Positions 1 through 11,026 of a stretch of DNA of 64,000 nt are shown here, piece by piece. Positions within the stretch are counted from its first letter, which is position 1; every line of letters begins with the position of its first letter. The stretch lies in NCBI GenBank assembly GCA_047967505.1, contig CM106539.1; one strand, 5' to 3'. The notes beneath the pieces were generated by a model. It made no database searches. It was not told where the DNA came from and saw nothing but the letters and a program-made list of their open reading frames with translations. The stretch comes from Dipteris shenzhenensis. Taxonomy: Eukaryota > Polypodiophyta > Polypodiopsida > Gleicheniales. The position numbers were made by a program, and so were the translations under genes.

Positions 1-353
1 TTATCTTCTGGGAGCTTCAACCAACAAAATTATTCGATCTGTCATTGCTAGAGGATTGTTGCTTGACCTTGGAGGAGTCTTTAGATTCCGTGTATAGGCA
101 ATGCCGAAATTGCGATCATTCGATTGGGCCGCTGGAGATTCGAGTTGTGGAAGCTGGGACCTTCGACATGCTTATGGACTTCTTCGTGAGCAGAGGCTCT
201 TCCATCAATCAGTACAAGACTCCTCGGTGCATAAAATCATCTTCAGCTTTGGATTTGCTTAACGCTCGAGTGACACAAAGAGCTTTCAGTCCACGAGCCC
301 CATTCTGGGTTCCGCAACGCCGAGAATGGACTAGAACTGGAACATTGCCTTGA
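1..353 (+). CDS. GH3: GH3 acyl-acid-amido synthetase, C-terminal end (last exon, 5' cut by window edge)
   Basis: GH3 enzymes are cytosolic acyl-adenylate-forming ligases that conjugate hormones such as auxin or jasmonate to amino acids. The frame is open from base 3 and stops with TGA at 351-353, giving about 116 codons. The first residues read IFWEL, followed by LEESLDSVYR, SIGPLEIRVV, GTFDMLMDFF and NQYKTPRCIKSS, which are hallmark blocks of the GH3 C-terminal domain in the expected order. Family members are about 580-610 residues, so roughly the last fifth is present. After the usual end near FSPRAPFW there is a short extension of about 13 residues before the stop. No frameshift is visible, so the gene may be functional. 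Which GH3 subgroup, and hence which substrate, cannot be told from this tail. Confidence 0.93.
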   Translation, partial: IFWELQPTKLFDLSLLEDCCLTLEESLDSVYRQCRNCDHSIGPLEIRVVEAGTFDMLMDFFVSRGSSINQYKTPRCIKSSSALDLLNARVTQRAFSPRAPFWVPQRREWTRTGTLP

Positions 354-3300
354 TTTTCTCGGAGGTTTTCCCTGTTGATGAGGATCAGGATTTGTCCTTC
401 ACAATTTGCATTTTCCAAACCACTCACAAATGGGGATTTTGTTCAAACCATATTTTGGAGCTGCTCATGGACCAGTGATGCTGCAATCTGAACTCTTGGC
501 ATTCGGTTGCCTCTCGTTCTGTCCACCAAAGATCTGGCAAACATGTATGATTAGTTTAACGAATAGCATCAGTGTAACATAAACTGCTTTTCTTTGCTGT
601 CTACTGCATGGTCCAGAAGCTGAATGATCTTTCCCTGCCTCTCTGTTTCTCTCTCCTCCTCCTCTTACATGATTTCCTTGTGACTATAGCCTACGTCACA
701 TAATTTGGTTCCGACTTATTAGGGGTTGACTGGATATAGATGCACTTTTTACGAATGTAAATCAGGTGTTTAACAGGATGTTTCTAGTGTTGGAACCTTC
801 CAGCATCTAATTGAGAGGTTTCCCAAGTGCCACTATTATCTAGCCTTGTGAAGCCACTTAAAGTACAGAGTAGAACCGCATACGTGACACGTGTAATGTT
901 TACAACATGTTTATACGATCGAGGAAACTTGACAACCTTTTATATAACAGAATTATTGGATTGGCGTAGTCTGTAAAGTGAGTTCAGCACATAGCGTGAC
1001 CCTCGATATCTATCCTGAATCCTTCACAATCGACAATAAGGAGTAGAAAAAACTGTCCAGATGTTCTAAATAAAAAGCCGCCAGCTGTTCTTGAATACGG
1101 ATTGATCTTGCTTTATGGTTTTTTAAGGCCGGGAACCTAAAGTAGAAGCTCGGCATCTCGCATGTGTACATTTATTGCTAGAGGAAGTTCAGTCTTTTAC
1201 ACCATCGGTGGGCGTGTACGTTCTTTCATAATCGAGTCACCTCTCATTTGGTCCTCGCGATTCGCAAATGCAGATCCAAAGGGTAAGATCTTCGATAGCA
1301 TTTTCTGTTGCTTTGTGGCTTTCAAAGTAACTTGGGAACCACGTCGCTTTTGCCATGCTGTTTAGAGACCGGTCAATTTCCTTTTTCTCGAACACCGCCC
1401 TTGTGCTCTGCCTGCATCTTTGCGACAGCGAGCTCGATATACCATAGTATAACAGTATCATTGTGGATCTCAACAAGCACGCGATCTCAGCGTTATTTAA
1501 TTTACAGGCCGCATTCTGTGGCCTTATGCAAGCTGTTCCAACGCAGAGCATGTTTTATTCACTCTTACAATGTGTTCAATACACGTTCTCGTTAAGATTA
1601 AAGCACGAAGCTTAACAAAAGAGTTAATGGAAGTATTTGCTTTCCAATAGCCAACGAAAAAAATTATCTTCCATCCGCGACAGAAATGAATGGTCAGGTC
1701 TTCCTGCAATTGAGTATAAACACATGAATACTTAAGGACTCCAACATTCAAAAGACGTTTGCAAGTTTCCATTTGATTTTGCAATGGGGAATACATTTTA
1801 TCACAATTCAATTTGAAAGACATCCCAAGTTTCTACTCTTGACTACTACATATTGGCCCGTTTTGGTCTCTCCTTCCAATATCTTTAATATCTTCCCTTT
1901 CGATATTGTCCCAAACAAGATATAGAGATACAACGATTCTTAAGCATTCTCCAATATTTTCCCTTCCAATCTCTTCCAATTGCAATGCCTAACATGATAT
2001 GGCAATATCTCTCTTCTTGCTACTTAATAAAAATGGTTCAGGCACACCCCCACCCATGTAACTTACCATTGCAGTAAGGTTGAGCATGAAAATCAAAGTT
2101 GTACGGAAAGAAGCACTAACGCTTCTCAAGTTCCTAATCGATTATAGCTCAACAACACGATAAGATGAAAAAATTCAAAATTTGAAGTGGAACTTCTTAC
2201 ATAAAAGTGCAAAGGTGCTGGGGAAGGCAATGCCCTAAGGGTGCCAAGTGGCATTCCCTTTGACTGACCCATGGCACCTTAGAAATAAGAAAGTATTGAT
2301 TTATATTTTTCATGCAAAAAACTAGGATTAAAACACTACACTCCTACCTTTCACATAATTATTGATGCTTATATTTAACACTTTTTCCTTAGTTTCTTAT
2401 GTAAGGGCCGTTGCATCCACATTAGTGCAAGAGTTAAGTTCATTGATGTTAGGATCAATATTCGTATCAACATTACCATCTATATTACCATTGATATTAG
2501 CTAAAATAACATAAATATTTCTAATGATAATACATTTAATAGGGATTTACAAAAAAGCATAGCATCAAAAGAAGCATTGATAATATATAATGTTAAAATT
2601 TTTGGACAAGTGTGGGGTTCATCCTACAACTTGCAGCAATGAGATTAAACGCAAATGTTTTTACAAACAAAAATATTTTCTATCATTGTTGTTCTCCATT
2701 CTATAATAATCAATCAAAGCCTCATTTGAATCTTTCAAGTCACCATTGTGAGAGTGATGCTCATCCTCTTAATCATCCGTGGCAGGTCTCAAACATCTTT
2801 AGCATGTAAATAGAGCTCTCCTAAATTCATGACTCAGAAACCATTTAAGGTTCACTAAAACTATATTCACATTTCAAAACTCTTGCAGAAGGTATATTGG
2901 GAACTGCTATCTTCCAACACATTCATTTTTTATCTTCCATTTCATGCTCCATTTTAATATCTTCAAATACATGTCACTTTTTAGGTGATGCAATTTGAAT
3001 CACAAGCCACCCTTAGTTGTCATGTTGAAAAACTACTTAAGATATAATTGAGAAAATTTTCATGAGATGTTCATGCAAGCTTTAATTAAATCTATGGGCA
3101 AGGCACCAATACAAGAAAAACTTAACTACTCACAGTGCAAGGATAGAATGAATGTTCAGTAATGTCATCTAAAATTAATGACAATAGCCCACTTGATCCT
3201 TCCTGACTATAGCTTGAGCACATTTACAACTCACCTTGAACCATTTTAACATCAAACATAAATACTTTGAATTTTTTGAAATTCACTTGCAAAATGTCTT

Positions 3301-3749
3301 ATATGTTCCAACATAATCCATTTTGCTTACAACGAGTTTTATATTCCTTGCACTAGCTCTACTGTCGTGTGAAAAGTTGCCCATGACTCCTCAATCAAAT
3401 GTGTTGCACTTTACATCAATTTTCTCCACTTGGAAGTGACCACCATACTCCTACATTGCATTGATCGAATGGTACTGCAAAGGTAATGAATTTTTCTTTA
3501 GCATATCGTAAAGGTTATCGATGAATGTAAATAAAAGCAATATGATTATATACGTATAGATCACAACCCCTTGAAAATTCCTCCTCCCTCTATCACAATT
3601 TTTCGTCTTCAACTAGTATCTTCAAGACCATCTTCTAAGAAATCGATCCTTGGGGCGTCACTCATAAATATGTAAGCATAGCACATGGTCTAACAAAAGG
3701 ATTTTAAAAATACCCTGTTTCCACAATACAAAAGGGTATCATATAAAGG
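354..3749. other. GH3 3' flank and intergenic DNA
   Basis: The first few hundred bases are presumably the GH3 3' UTR, but no unambiguous polyadenylation site could be fixed. An AATAAA occurs near 1066, rather far downstream. From about 1.8 kb the DNA is AT-rich with only short open frames that show no recognisable domain. I see no gene here. Confidence 0.6.
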
Positions 3750-3860
3750 GGGTATTCTCCAAAGGGCCCCCAATTACTGTTTCCTAATTTCAAGGGATTA
3801 GTGAGGTATTTGAGGTGTACCAATGGGAGTGCTCCTTTTTGTGAAGCGATGCCATGTTGA
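3750..3860 (+). repeat. Unit X head sequence, copy 1
   Basis: The bases around TCCAAAGGGCCCCCAATTA, followed by TTTCCTAATTTCAAGGG and GAGGTGTACCAATG, match 12985-13097 in the same orientation and 17408-17520 in opposite orientation. The outermost ATTAGGGGAGAA seen in the other two copies is degraded here. The conserved edge suggests a real element end, but no target-site duplication was found. Confidence 0.7.
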
Positions 3861-4189
3861 GCTGGAGGGTGGGCAAACCTGCAAACAGCCCCTATTGGCT
3901 ACTCCTCTTACATCGGGGACCACTCAAACCATCCCTCCCCCCCCCTCAACCCATGCTTGACCCTCTTCCCATATGCACCTCCCCCAGACAATCCTACAAT
4001 TCATTCAAGAGGCGGTGGGCGCTTCTAGGCCAATTTCCCCCCCCTCTTAGCTAGGCCTGTCCCCTCCTCTTCTCTGGTCCAACTCCATTCTCCCTCCACT
4101 TTTCAAATGTGGGAACTCATTTGGCAGCTGCTCTTCCCCCTTTTGCTCCAGTCCATTGTCTTTCTCCCTCTCCAGCACCTCCTGTAGTA

Positions 4190-4410
4190 GCTGCTCTTTC
4201 TCTCTCCATTCCTAGCTACAGCAGCTGCTCATCCCCCTCTGCTCTTTTCCCCTCCATTCCTAGATATAGCACCTCCTATAGTGGTTGCTCATCCCCTCTT
4301 GCTCTTTCTCCCTCCATTCCTAGCTACAACACCTCCTGCAGTAGCTCCACATCCCCATTTGCTCTTCCTCCCTCCATTCCTAGCTACAACACCTCTTGGA
4401 GCTGCTCTCC
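4190..4410 (+). repeat. 60-bp in-frame minisatellite of unit X, copy 1
   Basis: Consecutive units each end in CTCCATTCCTAGCTACA, spaced exactly 60 bases apart (roughly 4200, 4260, 4320 and 4380). The period is a multiple of three, and the plus frame reads a 20-residue Ser/Pro/Tyr-rich unit containing PSIPSY. The same repeat, with its own base changes, is in X copy 2 at 13440-13675. Confidence 0.85.
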
Positions 4411-4489
4411 ATGACCTTCAGTTGCACCCTCTATATCTTCCCCCCCTCTCCCTCTCTCTCCCTCTATCAGACCTGCTCTCTCCTGCCAA

Positions 4490-5540
4490 GCTGCTCTTTC
4501 AGGTCCACTCTTGCTGTTGTGACCTCTGTACAAGCATGGTGAGGAGATCATACATGTCCTCTAGATGCCCCACAGGAGCAAAAAAGCACTGGATGAATGG
4601 GTGTTGCACTTATAGCTTGAATGGATAGTCATGAGAGGATCTGCCAAGGGTCCACATAAGCTTCCCAAGAGCAAGAGAGGTGATCTTTTGCATGAATAGA
4701 AGGGCCGCATCATGAAGTTCAAGCTTGGGAATAAAGGATGGCTTGCAAAGGTGCAACACATCTATATGGGGAAGGACATGCACCTTGCTCCATCAAGCAA
4801 TCAATCGACAATGAGCCGACAATACCATCACATTGTAAGTCTGCAATTTGTGTAAGATTTCTAAGCGTAATGAGTCAGTTCGAAATTGTATTTTTAAATA
4901 GCACTTATGCATAGTAGATGTATTTCCTTCAAACTTTGAGGAGTGGGAACCAGCTGAGATGTGCTTCTTAGGTAAGTTTACTACCATTCATGAGGATTTA
5001 GGAAGGCAAATGCATGCTGGAGAGAAGTCCTCTACTTTGAAACAGAGAAATATCTATCGGTATAATGCCAAGTACATTACTCCAAGGATGGCATCAGGTT
5101 ATGGCCATCTTCAATGCAGTGCAACAACACAACTTGAAGACATGGATTGCAGCATGGTGGACACAAGAATAGTGCAATCATACAAGGAAAAGATTGCAAA
5201 GGATGTGGGCAAGGCAATGAAGTTTACATTTGGGTAAGGTTGTCTTGGTTTATGCCTGTGGACATTTTTGCTTCTTGTTTTTAGAATCTAGATGCACAGA
5301 ACAAAAACCATGTGGTCATGCAAGTGCCTACATGTGAACGCCCTTGAGGAATTGCTTTGGGTGAATTGGGGAAGCAGGTCAGGTGAACAAAAGGGTGATT
5401 TGTTTCAATGCCATGTATGCAAGGAAAATGTGGTTGTCAAGTACCACACCTCCTGCCAAATGTTATATTCTGCTTTCCAATATAGTGCTGGAAGAAAATA
5501 GGTGGTAATTGTCTCCCCCTTGACTCTAACGATGATGATA
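4490..5540 (+). pseudogene. Unit X exon group 1 (copy 1): Cys-rich protein of unknown family
   Basis: Three exon-like blocks are separated by introns with consensus ends. Intron 1 runs from GTAAGT at 4835 to AG at 4913-4914. Intron 2 runs from 5234 to 5291. The coding blocks read CCCDLCTSM, HIYMGKD, then DLGRQMHAGEKS, NAKYITPRMASGYGHLQC, KEKIAKDVG, and after intron 2 TMWSCKCLHVNALEE and FQCHVCKENVVVKYH, which suggests a zinc-binding module. The tail GNCLPLDSNDDDNTG is open here but carries a stop in copy 2. The layout faintly recalls BAH-plus-finger chromatin proteins (an ExxLGK motif precedes the finger), but I would not assign it. A TAG inside the first block (near 4699) and another at the exon 2 border argue that this copy is broken. 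Confidence 0.5.
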
Positions 5541-5569
5541 ATACAGGGGTAAGTTTATATATTGAATAT

Positions 5570-5790
5570 CATTTAGGAGATGTCAAGAATGTGACCGTCA
5601 TCTCACAATGAACTCTTCGGGACGTGCGGGAACACCTATTAGTCATGGAGGATGGCATGTCTGAGTCCTTTCATTTTACCTTAAATGATGAAAAGGTAGG
5701 CAATCATGCAGAGAAGCGCATGCATAGTGCCAGTTTTATCCCCCCTGCAATATTGAAGATGGTAAACAATGTGGGATAGAACAATTGTGG
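5570..5790 (+). pseudogene. Unit X exon block 2 (copy 1)
   Basis: The frame reads GDVKNVTVIS, then TLRDVREHLLVMEDGMSES, FHFTLNDEKVG and FIPPAILK. The same block is in copy 2 near 54850-55050 on the minus strand. The pattern (TLRDVREHL, then an acidic turn, then FIPP) resembles small beta-grasp-like N-terminal modules of plant and protist proteins, but I cannot name it. It follows a GTAAG donor near 5550. One in-frame stop precedes TLRDV in both copies, so the reading frame here is uncertain. Confidence 0.4.
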
Positions 5791-5998
5791 ATTTTGACAT
5801 TTTCCAATTTATAGTGGTGCAATTAATTTTGATGTTTTGAATGGTTTTGTTTCATGTCAAGGTCAAGTTTTGCCCAAAACATTTATAATTAATTTTATCA
5901 TTTATATTTAGAACATTTGGGAATATATAGGTTATAAAGTTACTTTAGTTTCAAAGTTTAACTATCATCGCCATAGTTCTCCTAGCTACCAAACTACC

Positions 5999-7362
5999 AT
6001 GGATTTTTCTAGGTCTGCCTTCCACAATTTCATCTCCCATACTCCATTGGTTGATAGAGAGGGGGAGTTATTTTCAATCTTTGACAAGAGCATAGATGTC
6101 CTCGGCACCTACTTGGGAGCCCGATATGATTTTGAAGACCTCATTAAGTATATGCAAGACCACATTGCGAGTTTTGCATATCAACTTGATGAGTCTACAA
6201 AAACATGGGTCCCAATTGATTTTTTCAAGTACTTATTCAATCAAGAACCCAGGTTCATGAAGCATTTAGATCGCTTTCGAGCCCAACTCACACCCCTAGA
6301 GTTTAGGGAGGTGGATAGTGTGATGACCTCCTAGCATGTGGAGTCATCGAAAACATAGGAAATAGGTTCCTATCCTAGGAAATGACCTTTATTTTCCTTC
6401 TCCAGGAGGGACAAATGGAATTAGATGAGGCCTCGACCTCAAGCCCTAACCCTCTTGTCGATCCTCTTGTTTCTGTAGATGAGCCCAACATCTACAATGA
6501 AGAGCCCATTGATAAAGAAGATGAGCTGGAAGCTGCATTGGCCGTGGAAGTGCTCCAGAGACCTCTTGAACCCCATTCTACTTCTCAAATTTCATCTACC
6601 TTGGGCAGCACCTTTGTTGACCACACAACAGTGATATGGTTTCTTGATCCACTTCTTGTCGATGGAGAACAATACCTCTTTCTCCATGACATCGAGGTTG
6701 TGTTTGGTCTTCGGGAAGATGAAGCTCTTGGTGTCCTTTATGGATACGAGGTGGACACAACTATGCGAGAACCTGGGTTTTTGGGAGCAGATGATTCAAT
6801 AGAAGAGGTTCTTGCTTTCACATTGGTGAGAATCAAAGAGTAGACAAATCGATCTACTTTGACCTACCTGATGTGTCAAAAGAAGCCTCCACATCTCACT
6901 CCAGATAGTAGGAGACCTCGGATCCATCCTCAATATTGACAAAGAGGAAGGGATCGAGCATGACGACTCCATAGTGGTAAGAAACTATGAGCTTTCAATT
7001 TCTTCTCTCTTGGTATAATTTTGCTTTATCGGCATTCTAATGTAATGTTGGATTGTTGCAGGAGGCATTTAAGGTCGACCTCTTCTCATCTCGGCAATGC
7101 ATTGTTCGTAGTGGCTTCGGTTGAGATCACTCACTAGCACATTACCTTGGCTAAGCAAAAGGGCGCTTTATGGTTATACACAAAAAGTTTTCATCATGAG
7201 TCACTGAGGACCTCCTTAAGAGCAAGGCCTTGTCACGAGTGATTGGTCATGCTGACATCAATGGGAAGTCTAACAAGGACATTTTGGTGAACTCCATGGC
7301 TACCCTCAATGCTTTTGGAACCAATTTCTAAGGTATGGCATTGGATGGCAGTAGCCATGTGA
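5999..7362 (+). pseudogene. Unit X exon group 3 (copy 1): hypothetical protein
   Basis: An ATG at 5999 opens a 111-residue frame (FISHTPLVDREGELF, IDVLGTYLGARYDFEDL, KYLFNQEPRF). A second frame at 6382-6843 is acidic (PIDKEDELEAAL, DIEVVFGLREDEALG). The gene-like sequence then continues through a probable intron, from GTAAGAAAC near 6980 to TTGCAG near 7062, into frames reading VIGHAD and ALNAFGTNF. Copy 2 carries all the same blocks between 53122 and 54610 on the minus strand, but with a small deletion after ELF and other frame breaks. No domain is recognised. The start at 5999 is favoured because the homology between copies becomes protein-like there. Confidence 0.45.
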
Positions 7363-7628
7363 GAGATCTCAACAACGGAAGCGAAATGGAAGTAGGTGAG
7401 AGAGAGAGAGAGGGAGAGCCAGAAGAGAGAGTCACACAAGTTTTGGTGGGTGCAGAACACCCTAATCTTGTATATCATCCATATATATATGTGTTTGAGT
7501 ATTATACAAAACCAGGGCTAAGGTACAATGACCTTTAACCCCCACAACCTCACACTTAAAGGCCAATGTGCTTTTAAGGGAGAACAACCAATGAGCATAC
7601 TCTCCAATGAGAACAACCGATGAGCATA

Positions 7629-8387
7629 CTATCCAATGCCCATCAATACACGACAATACTCAAATTGCTGACCAGGTAGACTCTTTGTCAACATATCTAC
7701 AGGGTTATCATCTGTATGAACCTTGACAAGCTCTATGCGCTTGTCCTCAAGTACCTCCTTGATAAAATAGTACTTGACCTCTATGTGTTTGGTCTTTGCA
7801 TGAAAGACTGGATTCCGTGCTAGTTGAATAGCACTCATGAAATCACTATGCAATGTCAGTACATCTGTATGAATCCCAAAGTCTCTCACTAGCTGATCAA
7901 GCCATATAGCCTCCTTGCAACCCTCTCTGGCTACAACATACTCGGCCTCTGTGGTAGACAAAATAACACACTTCTATGCACGAGACATCCACGACACTGC
8001 ACCACTTGGAAAGGTGATCACATAACCAGAAATGGATCTCCTGCTATCCACATGCCTTGCATAGTATGAATCTGTGTACCCAAATACACACATCTCTCCT
8101 CTGCCAAAGCAGATACACACCTCCTTGGTACCCTTCATGTACCTCATGATGTACTTAACTGCCTCCCAATGCCTCTTTCCTAGATTAGCCATATACTGGC
8201 TAACAACTCCCACTGCAAATGCAATGTCCGATCTAGTAGCTATCATAGCATATATAAGACTCCCAACCACTGATGCATAAGGAACCTTGGCCATCATGGC
8301 CCTGTCCTCATCTAATTTGGGACTATCTGCCTGACTTAGTTTCACATATGGAGGCAATCGAGTACTTACTGCCTTCCCCCCATCCAT
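7629..8387 (-). pseudogene. Copia A connection and RNase H
   Basis: The block reads VSTRLPPYVKLS, SLIYAMIATRSDIAFAVG, GYTDSYYARHVDSRRSISGYV, then STTEAEYVVAREGCKEAIWL, KTKHIEVKYYFIKEVL and VDMLTKSLPG, ending at a stop near 7629. This is the complete C-terminal copia RNase H. A frame break lies near 7961-7974. The usual SDY is SYY, so one catalytic Asp appears changed. Confidence 0.85.
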
Positions 8388-8396
8388 ATTGATACA

Positions 8397-9256
8397 CTAC
8401 AACACTTTTGTAACATACTCCTTTTGTGAAAGCCAAAGGAATTTCCTACTCTTGTCATGCGTGATGTGCATACCAAGAATATGACCTGTAGCTCCCAAAT
8501 CCTTCATGTCAAAGGCCTCATGCAACTTGGCCTTCAATGCATCAAGCTCATAAGTGTTCTTGCTATCCAATAACATATCATCCACATAAACTGCCAGGAG
8601 TATCAGGCTATTATCCTTAGCCCTTTTAGTGTAGGGGCAGTGAACAATCTCACTTCTTTTGAAACCCTGGGACCGAATGAAAGCATCAAACTTGTGATAC
8701 CATTCTCTAGGTGCTTGCTTAAGGCCATAGAGACTCTTTTTCAGCTTGCAAACCAAATGTTCTTTGCCCTTTTCTTCAAAGCCTTCCGGCTGTACCATGT
8801 AAATTTCCTCATGCCAATCCCCATGCAAAAAAGCTGTCTTGACATCCATCTGCATAAGCTCCATATCCTCTATTGCCACAAGTCTAAGTACACATCTAAG
8901 TGTGGTCATCTTCACACTGAAGAGAATATCTCATTAAAGTCCACACCCTTCTCTTGCTTGGACCCTTTAGCAACCAAACGGGCCTTGTACTTAGGCACAT
9001 CATCACCTGTGACCATCTTGTAGACCCATTTACATGGCAATGCTTTCTTTCCATGTGGCAAAGAAACCAAGTCGCAAGTCTTATTCTTTATGAGTGAACT
9101 CATCCTTGATTGCATAGCATACTCCCACTTGTGCCGATCCTCATGCATCATAGCCTCTCTGTAGCAAGAAGGCTCCCCACAATCAGTAAGCATCACATAG
9201 TCTACCCCTAGAGCAAATCTCTGAGGTGTTCTAGATAGTGTAGATGTTCTTCTCAA
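8397..9256 (-). pseudogene. Copia A reverse transcriptase
   Basis: Blocks run [49 protein letters not shown], then QMDVKTAFLHGD, KKSLYGLKQAPREWY and the catalytic YVDD at 8577-8588. A frame change lies near 8912-8915, between the two halves. All three catalytic aspartates are readable. The WVYK-to-YKAR spacing is one residue shorter than in the copia B/C copy. Confidence 0.85.
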
Positions 9257-9542
9257 GGGAATTTCAGCTTGCTATCCTGCCTGCATATTAGCCACATTTG
9301 GCTCATCATTGCCACCAATAGATGATCCATCATCTGCCCTTGATTGTGTACCTATGGGAGTACCTGGTGGCACCATTTCTTGCACATTCGATGCATGGAT
9401 AGCTTGCTGTCTATCAACATATGTGGGTGGATTCACATCTTGGAAAGTGATTCTCCTCATTTCCACATCCCTCATGGGTGTCTTATATGCATCTTCTTCT
9501 CTTTGAAGACCACATCATGGCTTCGTATGATTCTCTTTGCTT

Positions 9543-10457
9543 CTAGATCCAGTGACGATAGCCCCTCTCTCCACTTTCACCATATCCCAGAAAGATGCAT
9601 TTCCTAGACTTAGGATCTAGCTTCTTCCGAAGCTCTTTTGGCACATGTGTATATGCCTCACACCCACACCCAAATATACACAAATGAGAGTAAGAGGGCT
9701 TCTTGCCACTCCATGCCTCTTCAGGAATACCACCATCCAAGCTATTGCCAGGTGATCTATTGATCACAAGCACTGCAATCTTCATTGCCTCAGCCCAAAA
9801 ACCACCAGAAAGACTTGCATTGGAAAGCATACATTGAAAGCATTCTTGAATGGTGCGGTTTATCTGTTGTGCAACTAGATTCTGCTCTGGGGTACGAGGG
9901 GATGTGAGCTCCCTCTTGATCCCACGTGTATCACAGAAATGTTGAAAGTCATGAGAGATATATTCTCCACCATTATCAATCCGTAGGCATTTAAGCATTC
10001 TACCTAACTGATTTTCAGCCAAAGCCAACCATTTTTGAAATACGTGGAACACATCGCTCTTCCGAGCTATAGCATAAGCCCATACTTTCCTAGTTGCATC
10101 ATCAATGAATGTCACATAGTATTCAGTCCTGCCTAATGATTGTGTAAGCATGGGACCACATACGTCTGAATGCACCAAATCAAGCTTTTAAATCTCTTTC
10201 TTTCCCCTTCTTTTATGGGCTCATTTAGTCTACTTCCCATAGAGACAGTGCTCACAAAATTCAAAATCAGAAAAACTCAAATGTGGTACATAACCCAAAT
10301 GGCATAAGAGTTTCATTCCATTCTGGCTCATGTGCCCCAACCGACAATGCCACAAAGAAGTACTTGGTTGCTCAGTTATTGCAACAATATGATTAGACAC
10401 CCCTGATACATGTAAGGGATACAATGTCCCACACTTGGCACCCCTGGCCAAAACCAT
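9543..10457 (-). pseudogene. Copia A integrase (pre-integrase zinc domain and catalytic core)
   Basis: The GAG-pre-integrase block reads LWHCRLGHMSQNGMKLL and CEHCLYGK (10230-10457). The core (9543-10178) reads HSDVCGPM, TFIDDATRKVWAY, LRIDNGGEY and GFWAEAM. The first two catalytic acidic residues are present. At the third position, usually Glu in a VAE motif, the codon at 9867-9869 encodes Gln (VAQQ). The C-terminal KSRKCIFLGYG motif follows. A frame break separates the zinc domain from the core. Confidence 0.85.
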
Positions 10458-10499
10458 AAAGCCCTTCTGAATTCTCCAACTCTGAAAGCCAAACGTGGT

Positions 10500-11026
10500 C
10501 TAAAAACTAGCATCATCTAGCTGACCCGTTGAAATAGGACTCTTGGTCAGCTTAGGGACATGTCTCACATTTTTCAAAACAAATATAGACCCATTTGCAA
10601 AAGAAAACTTACCTGCTCCCATTATGTCACATGCATAGTTATTTCCAAGATGCACACAACCTGTCTTTCCACTGTCATAAGTGGAGAACCATTCCCTATG
10701 GGGATTAACATGGAATGAAGCACCGGAATCCAAAATCCAATCCCGGGAATATGCATCATCTGAAGTGGTAAGCAAGTCTGCAGGTAGACTAGACATGAAG
10801 AGAATGTCATTGTCACTATCATCAGTGACTGCATTAATCTCCTCAATCTTCATCTTTCCTTTGTCCTCCCTTGGACTCTTTTCCTTCTTATTTGCACCCC
10901 AATTTGCATTCTTTTTCTTATCCTTTTGCTCTCTTTTCAACTTGTAGCAATCCTTTTTCATGTGGCCCTTCTTGCCACAGTGGTAACACTCTATGCCCTG
11001 GATTTGCTATGAGACTTCCCTCTTTC
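10500..11026 (-). pseudogene. Copia A zinc knuckle and aspartic protease
   Basis: A CCHC knuckle lies near 10940-11000, damaged in its first Cys region by a frame change. It is followed by a Lys/Glu-rich linker and the protease active site WILDSGASFH near 10713-10740, then GCVHLGNNYACDIMG and VRHVPKLTKS. The DSGAS triad is intact here. The same site is deleted in copia B. Confidence 0.8.

Larger units (their letters stand above)
3750..7362 (+). pseudogene. Unit X, copy 1 (uncharacterised intron-bearing unit, truncated at its 3' side)
   Basis: This stretch is repeated as X copy 2, whose two pieces lie at 12985-13704 (plus) and 53122-56193 (minus). In order it holds a conserved head (3750-3860), a Ser/Pro-rich region with a 60-bp repeat (4190-4410), exon-like blocks at 4490-4834, 4915-5233 and 5292-5540, a block at 5570-5780, then frames at 5999-6334, 6382-6960 and 7064-7362. 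GT-AG introns are conserved between copies. The 3' side stops at 7362, where homology to copy 2 ends and copia A tail sequence begins. I do not recognise a transposase or a named family. It could be a duplicated host gene or gene sequence carried by a mobile element. Stops and frame changes make this copy probably non-functional. Confidence 0.6.

Noticed and set aside
4190-4410. Regular 60-bp spacing as a CRISPR-like array
   Set aside because: Units are contiguous with no unique spacers, are coding in frame, and the genome is plant.
7363-7560. Short LTR for copia A on its 3' side
   Set aside because: No copy of this sequence occurs upstream of gag, and the expected purine-tract/TG junction is ambiguous.
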